Positions 59,853 to 64,000 of a DNA stretch of 64,000 nucleotides are shown piece by piece. The stretch is from Dactylosporangium siamense. Lineage in GTDB: Bacteria; Actinomycetota; Actinomycetes; Mycobacteriales; Micromonosporaceae. The DNA lies in NCBI RefSeq assembly GCF_016862795.1, contig NZ_BONQ01000167.1:1-64000 (forward strand), given 5' to 3'. Made by a program: the position numbers and the translations under genes. Position 1 is the first letter of the stretch. The number at the start of each line of letters is the position of its first letter. Under the pieces are notes generated by a model. That model did no database searches, had not been told where the DNA came from, and was given only the letters and a program-made list of their open reading frames with translations.

Positions 59853-62075
59853 ATGCGCATTCCCCGATGGGTTCCGCTGCGTGCCGTAGTGGCCGCAGCC
59901 GTCCTGACGGGCGCGGTCGGGGTGGCGCAGCTGCGCGCCGCCGACGCCGCCCCCACGGCGGCAGCAGCCGCCTCCACCATCACCGTGGACACCGACCGCC
60001 AGTTCGGCACCCTGCGCAAGGCCGGCCTCGGGACCCTCTTCGGAGTGGCCGCCGCGCCGGACACGCCACGCGAGCTGATGATCGCCTCGCAGCGGTACCT
60101 CAGCCAGCACCAGAGCGCCCAGGGCGACGCCTCCTATCCGACGTCGACCGAGGCGGTCGTGGGCAAGCTGCGCGGCACCGACGTCAAGATGATCGGACGC
60201 TACAACGACCTCATGGGCGGCTGGCCCTACGACTGGAAGGGCACCGCCGACTGGTACGCCAAGGTGGACAGTGCGACCCGCTCCATCCAGGCGTACAAGG
60301 ACGTCCTGCTCGCGGTCGCGCCGTTCAACGAGCCGGACAACAAGCTGCAGGGCGGGTTCGCGCAGGACGCCGCCGTGCCCGGCACCACCTACGACGAGAA
60401 GTTCAACTGGCTGTGGACGCAAACGTTCCGCCGCATCCGCGCCATCGACCCGAGCATCCCCATCATGGGGCCGAACTACGAGTTCTACCTCGGCTGGCAG
60501 CCCGCGCTGCAGACGAAGATGCGCGACTTCCTCGTCAACGCCCGCAACACCGGCACCGTGCCCAACCTGATCGGCTGGCACAACCTCGGCCAGAGCCCGG
60601 GTGACGTGCCGGAGACGCTCAGCCGGTACTACCGACCCCTGGAGAACGAGCTCGGCATCCCCGGCCGGCCGCTGCCGGTCGTCATCGAGGAGTACGGCTC
60701 GGGCGCCGCGAAGGACTTCGAGGGCGTCCCCGGCTCGATGATCAAACACTGGGCGGAGTTCGAGCGGTACGACGTCGACCACGCGATGATGGGCATCTAC
60801 ACCAACCCGGGGCTGCTGGGCAACACGCTGCGGCGCACCTCGGCGGGGCTCAAGCCGAACGCCGGCTGGCAGATGATGGCGTGGTACAAGGCGATGACCG
60901 GCACCCGCGTCGACGTGAGCCGGTGGGACACCCGGCACTACCTGGCCTGCGACGGCGTCGCCAGCTGGGACGGCGGTAACCGCACCGTGCAGGTCCTCGT
61001 CGGCGGCGAGGACAACGACGTCGACGTGCGGGTGCTGGGCCTGGCCCGGCGCGGCCTGACCGGCAACGTGCGGGTCCGGGTCGACTCGGCGGTGTGGACG
61101 GTCGACCCCCTGGCGACCGACCGCAACGTCCAGGCCGGCGGCGACTGGCAGGGCGCGCCGCTCAACCTCCTCGACTCGACCATGACGGTCGACGCCTCCG
61201 GCGCGCTGACCGTGCCGATCCACCGGATGGAGGGCTACAACGGCTACCGGATCCTCATCTCGCCGGCCGCCGGACCCGCCGCGTATCCCACGAAGTACGA
61301 GGCGGAGCAGGCCCAGCGGGTCAACGCGGCGGCCAGGTCCGGCAGTGCCGTCGCGTCCGGGAACGGCTGGGTCGGCGGCATCGACTTCGCCGACAGCGCC
61401 GTCACGTTCACCGTCACGGCAGCGGCGGCCGGCATCCACACGATGACGGTCCGCTACGCCAACGGCACCACCGCCGCGAACGCCACCCACACGGTGCGCG
61501 TCAACGGCCAGCCGCAGGGCTCGGTCACCTACCCCGCGGTGACGAGCGGCTGGGCGAACTCGGAGCTGCGCACCACCACGAAACGGGTGGCGTTGCGCGC
61601 CGGCACCAACACCATCACCCTCGGCAAGGGCACCGGTTACGCGGAGCTCGACTTCATCGACGTGCGCCCCGACACCCACCGCTACGAGGCCGAGCTGGCC
61701 ACCGTGACCAACGCCCGCATCGGCGGCTTCCGCTGGAACGAGTTCCCCGACAAGGTCGGTGGCATCGACTTCCCGGACAGCGCCGTCGAGTTCGCGGTGG
61801 AGGCGCCGATGACGGGCACCTACCGCCTCGAGGTCGGCTACGCCAACGGCACCACCGCGACGTCCACCCACCTGGTGTCCGTCAACGGCGGCGCCGCGGG
61901 CACCGTCTCCTACCCGGGCACCGGCGCGTGGTTCGACGGCCCGACCCAGGACCGCGCCGGCCGCGTCGCCGCGGTGACGGTCGCGCTCACCGCCGGCACC
62001 AACCGGATCCGCCTGCGGAAGGGCACCGGCTACGCCGAGCTCGACTACGTCGAACTCAAGAAGACCGACGCCTGA
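59853..62075 (+). CDS. secreted clan GH-A glycosidase with two CBM35/CBM6-like domains
   Basis: A 740-residue secreted enzyme. After the signal peptide comes a TIM-barrel-like catalytic region (~45-380). Asn-Glu160 (APFNEPDN) is the likely acid/base, and Glu279 or Glu280 (VVIEEYGSG) the likely nucleophile. A beta-sandwich region follows, then two carbohydrate-binding modules (~480-605 and ~610-740), each starting with a YEAE motif and ending GTGYAELD. The family could be GH39-like, but I cannot fix it. AAGGTGAGG precedes the ATG. The operator upstream implies oligosaccharide-responsive repression. Its 3' end overlaps the convergent amidohydrolase gene by 20 bp. Confidence 0.85.
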   Translation: MRIPRWVPLRAVVAAAVLTGAVGVAQLRAADAAPTAAAAASTITVDTDRQFGTLRKAGLGTLFGVAAAPDTPRELMIASQRYLSQHQSAQGDASYPTSTEAVVGKLRGTDVKMIGRYNDLMGGWPYDWKGTADWYAKVDSATRSIQAYKDVLLAVAPFNEPDNKLQGGFAQDAAVPGTTYDEKFNWLWTQTFRRIRAIDPSIPIMGPNYEFYLGWQPALQTKMRDFLVNARNTGTVPNLIGWHNLGQSPGDVPETLSRYYRPLENELGIPGRPLPVVIEEYGSGAAKDFEGVPGSMIKHWAEFERYDVDHAMMGIYTNPGLLGNTLRRTSAGLKPNAGWQMMAWYKAMTGTRVDVSRWDTRHYLACDGVASWDGGNRTVQVLVGGEDNDVDVRVLGLARRGLTGNVRVRVDSAVWTVDPLATDRNVQAGGDWQGAPLNLLDSTMTVDASGALTVPIHRMEGYNGYRILISPAAGPAAYPTKYEAEQAQRVNAAARSGSAVASGNGWVGGIDFADSAVTFTVTAAAAGIHTMTVRYANGTTAANATHTVRVNGQPQGSVTYPAVTSGWANSELRTTTKRVALRAGTNTITLGKGTGYAELDFIDVRPDTHRYEAELATVTNARIGGFRWNEFPDKVGGIDFPDSAVEFAVEAPMTGTYRLEVGYANGTTATSTHLVSVNGGAAGTVSYPGTGAWFDGPTQDRAGRVAAVTVALTAGTNRIRLRKGTGYAELDYVELKKTDA

Positions 62076-63180
62076 CCGGTCGACGCTGGCCGCCCGCCGC
62101 GAGCGCGTAGACGCGGCGGGCGGTGCCGGCGCACACCCGCTCGGTGAGCCGCGCCGCGTCCGCCGCGCTGATCGCGTCGTCGGCCCGCCAGGCGTCCAGC
62201 ATGCGGCGCAGGCTGTGCCGGAACTGCGCGGCGCCGATGAGGTACAGCTCGGGCAGCAGGTACGCGTCGGTGGAGAAGAGCACCTTGCCGAACGGGGCGA
62301 GCTCGAAGCACTCGGCCAGCACCGCGCCGGCGCGCACACCGAGGTGCCCGACGGTCAGGCCGACGTCCAGGTAGACGTGCGGATAGACCTGGGCCAGCCA
62401 GCCGGCCTGGCGATGGTACGGGTAGCAGTGCAACAGCACGACGGGCCCGTCGACGGCGCCGAGGAACGGCTGCAGGTGCGCGGGATCGGCGGCCGGCAGC
62501 GCCAGGTCGCGGTCGCCGAAGCCGGTGTGCACCTGCAGCGGCAGTCCCGTGTCGACGCCGGCCCACAGCACGTGGCGCAGCAGCACGGGATCGGTGAGCC
62601 GCCCACCACCGCCGCGCAACCAGTCGCCGGCCGCCCGGCGCACCTCGGCCGCGGCCGGCCGCTCGGCGGGCACGGCCAACCCGGCGCGGTAGGCGATGAT
62701 CGATTTGACCGCGACCGCGTGCGCCGTGCGGCGTTCGAGGACGCCCGCGAGCGCGGCGGCGAACCCGGCCGCGTCGACGCCCGTGGACGCCACATGCTCG
62801 GCGACGGCTTCGAGCCGCACGACCTCGCGCACCGCCGCACCGGCGAGGTCGCCGAGCGTCGCGGTGTCGAGCCGGTCCGGGCCGTCCAGGCCCGTGTCGA
62901 CCAGCAGCGTCTCGAAGCCCGCCGACCGCAGCAGGGTCCGCGTCGCCGCGCGCCAACCGACGGCCGAACGGCGGGCGAGGTAGTCGCCGATCTCCGCGTG
63001 CCGGGGCAGCCCGAGCGCGGGCGCGCACCAGCGCCGGACCGCCAGGCCGACCTGACTGTCCAGATAGGATGTCCCGGCCGGCGCGGGCAGGTGCGCCTCG
63101 GTGCACGCCAGCTCGAAGGCCGCCGCGTCGAGCTCGCCGGCGACGACGGTGTGGCAATGGGCGTCGATCAGTACCGCCAC
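62056..63180 (-). CDS. amidohydrolase-2 family metallohydrolase (FluG N-domain-like)
   Basis: A 374-residue TIM-barrel hydrolase. Metal ligands are visible in IDAHCHT, QVHTGFGD, LLHCYPYHR and FSTDAY. The GTG at 63180 has GGAGG upstream and overlaps the glutamine-synthetase-like gene by 13 bp, so they form an operon. Fungal FluG and plant NodGS proteins are fusions of exactly these two domains; here they are separate coupled genes. It may hydrolyse a gamma-glutamyl or related amide made by its partner, but the substrate is unknown. Confidence 0.85.
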   Translation of the reverse strand: MAVLIDAHCHTVVAGELDAAAFELACTEAHLPAPAGTSYLDSQVGLAVRRWCAPALGLPRHAEIGDYLARRSAVGWRAATRTLLRSAGFETLLVDTGLDGPDRLDTATLGDLAGAAVREVVRLEAVAEHVASTGVDAAGFAAALAGVLERRTAHAVAVKSIIAYRAGLAVPAERPAAAEVRRAAGDWLRGGGGRLTDPVLLRHVLWAGVDTGLPLQVHTGFGDRDLALPAADPAHLQPFLGAVDGPVVLLHCYPYHRQAGWLAQVYPHVYLDVGLTVGHLGVRAGAVLAECFELAPFGKVLFSTDAYLLPELYLIGAAQFRHSLRRMLDAWRADDAISAADAARLTERVCAGTARRVYALAAGGQRRPVRRRSS

Positions 63181-64000
63181 CGGCCGGCCTCCGCGATCGC
63201 CGCCGGATCGGCGGTGCGGAACAGCTCGGCCTCGGCGCGCCGCACCGCACAGAACGCCTCGAGCAGGGGTTCACCGAGGGCCGCCGGAAGCAGGTCGTCG
63301 CGGCGCAGCGCTTCGACCGCCTCGTCGACGCCACCCGGCAGCCGGGGCGGTCGCCCGGCCTCGGGGAGCTGTGCCGGGTCCACGTCGATCCCGGGCGGCA
63401 GCCGCCGGTCCCCGCCCGCGGCCCCGGCCACCACCGCGGCCACCGCACCGACCAGCAGATACGGGTTCGCCGCGCCGTCGCAGCACTTGAGCTCGGCGTT
63501 GGCGGCGGTGTCCCGCTCGCCGAGGCTGCCGGTCACCAGGCGCAGCGCGGCCTCGCGGTTCTCGTGGCCCCAGCACTGGTACGGCGCCGCCCAGTGCTGG
63601 GGCACCAGCCGCAGGTGGCTCGCCACGCTCGGGGCGCCGATCGCGGCCAGCGCGGGGAGCCGGTCGAGCAGGTGCGCCAGGATCGTCTCGCCCTGGGTGG
63701 TGAGCCCGTGCGGCCCGTCGCCACCGCTGAACAGGTTGCGCCCGTGCGACCAGGCGGACAGATGCAGGTGCTGGCCGTTGCCGACCTGCCCGGCGACCAC
63801 GACCGGCGCGAACGACACCCGATGGCCGAACGACTGGGACACGGCGCGGATCGTCTGCCGGACGAGCACCTGCCGGTCCGCCGCGGCCACGGGGTCGTCC
63901 GCGCCGACGGAGATCTCCAGCTGCCCCGGCGCGTACTCCGGGTGGAACTGCTCGACCGGCACGTCCTGCGCGTCCAGCGCTGCGAGGAGGCTGTCGACGT
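63168..64000 (-). CDS. glutamine synthetase-like ligase (5' end outside window)
   Basis: The frame continues past the right edge, so the N-terminal beta-grasp part is missing. The visible ~277 residues are the catalytic C-terminal half: VEQFHPEYAPGQLEIS, GNGQHLHLS, ENREAALRL and ELKCCDGAANPYL. These are glutamine synthetase fold motifs with the ammonia/glutamate-site residues in place. The sequence is closer in feel to FluG/gamma-glutamyl-amine ligases than to GlnA. It is coupled to the amidohydrolase gene. Confidence 0.87.
   Translation of the reverse strand, partial: VDSLLAALDAQDVPVEQFHPEYAPGQLEISVGADDPVAAADRQVLVRQTIRAVSQSFGHRVSFAPVVVAGQVGNGQHLHLSAWSHGRNLFSGGDGPHGLTTQGETILAHLLDRLPALAAIGAPSVASHLRLVPQHWAAPYQCWGHENREAALRLVTGSLGERDTAANAELKCCDGAANPYLLVGAVAAVVAGAAGGDRRLPPGIDVDPAQLPEAGRPPRLPGGVDEAVEALRRDDLLPAALGEPLLEAFCAVRRAEAELFRTADPAAIAEAGRWRY

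Noticed and set aside
1-64000. tRNA, rRNA, riboswitch and insertion-sequence signals
   Set aside because: I found no cloverleaf, rRNA-like stretch, known riboswitch core or transposase motif by reading; a covariance-model search would be needed to exclude small RNAs.

Overview
High-GC (about 70%) DNA with short overlapping operons (ATGA/GTGA junctions), GTG/TTG starts, leaderless-looking promoters, U-tract-less hairpin terminators and many secreted hydrolases. This points to a filamentous actinomycete. A mycobacterial-type PknG/GlnH/GlnX locus, Rhs proteins and abundant CBM-bearing glycosidases suggest Micromonosporaceae (Actinoplanes-like), but that is inference. I saw no rRNA, tRNA, CRISPR array or insertion sequence.

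Layout. 1-5.6 kb: the 3' part of an Rhs/YD-repeat protein with a C-terminal effector-like domain, overlapped by a beta-propeller lipoprotein. 5.7-14.4 kb: a nine-gene minus-strand operon (dehydrogenase, degenerate pterin synthase, glycosyltransferase, methyltransferase, MprF/AglD-like membrane protein, GTP cyclohydrolase II, LtaS-like sulfatase, RibD-like reductase, FkbM methyltransferase) with a divergent CDP-alcohol phosphatidyltransferase. It looks like a pathway from GTP to an unknown pyrimidine- or pterin-derived, possibly membrane-linked product. 14.4-19.4 kb: a four-copy 23-bp iteron array feeding a leaderless gene for a secreted three-repeat protein, an XRE regulator, and a protein carrying both a subtilisin and a trypsin domain. 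19.6-27.5 kb: a six-gene glnX-coiled coil-pknG-vWA-FHA-glnH operon, an enlarged form of the mycobacterial amino-acid-sensing PknG system, with a second solute-binding lipoprotein divergent at 28 kb. 29.2-38.5 kb: a FemX-like transferase, a GH92 mannosidase with a ricin-type lectin, an orphan FtsX-type permease, and an ECF sigma factor with its CU044_5270-type partner.

38.6-48.6 kb: a small helical protein and an NB-ARC/WD40 STAND ATPase, converging on an Hsp70/actin-like ATPase and a dynamin-like GTPase that resemble SrfB and SrfC. 49.1-50.3 kb: a pectate lyase with two LacI-type operators. 50.4-59.7 kb: a kinase-OB protein, PP2C phosphatase and TerY-like vWA protein (a TerY-P triad), divergent from an Mrr-nuclease/pseudokinase fusion, an SF1 helicase and a winged-helix-like protein. 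59.8-64 kb: a GH-A glycosidase behind a perfect CebR-type operator, then an amidohydrolase and a glutamine synthetase-like gene cut by the window end.

The strongest candidates for undescribed systems are the 50.4-59.7 kb phospho-signalling/nuclease island, the 38.6-48.6 kb STAND plus SrfB/SrfC-like locus, and the 5.7-14.4 kb RibA/PTPS-like operon.
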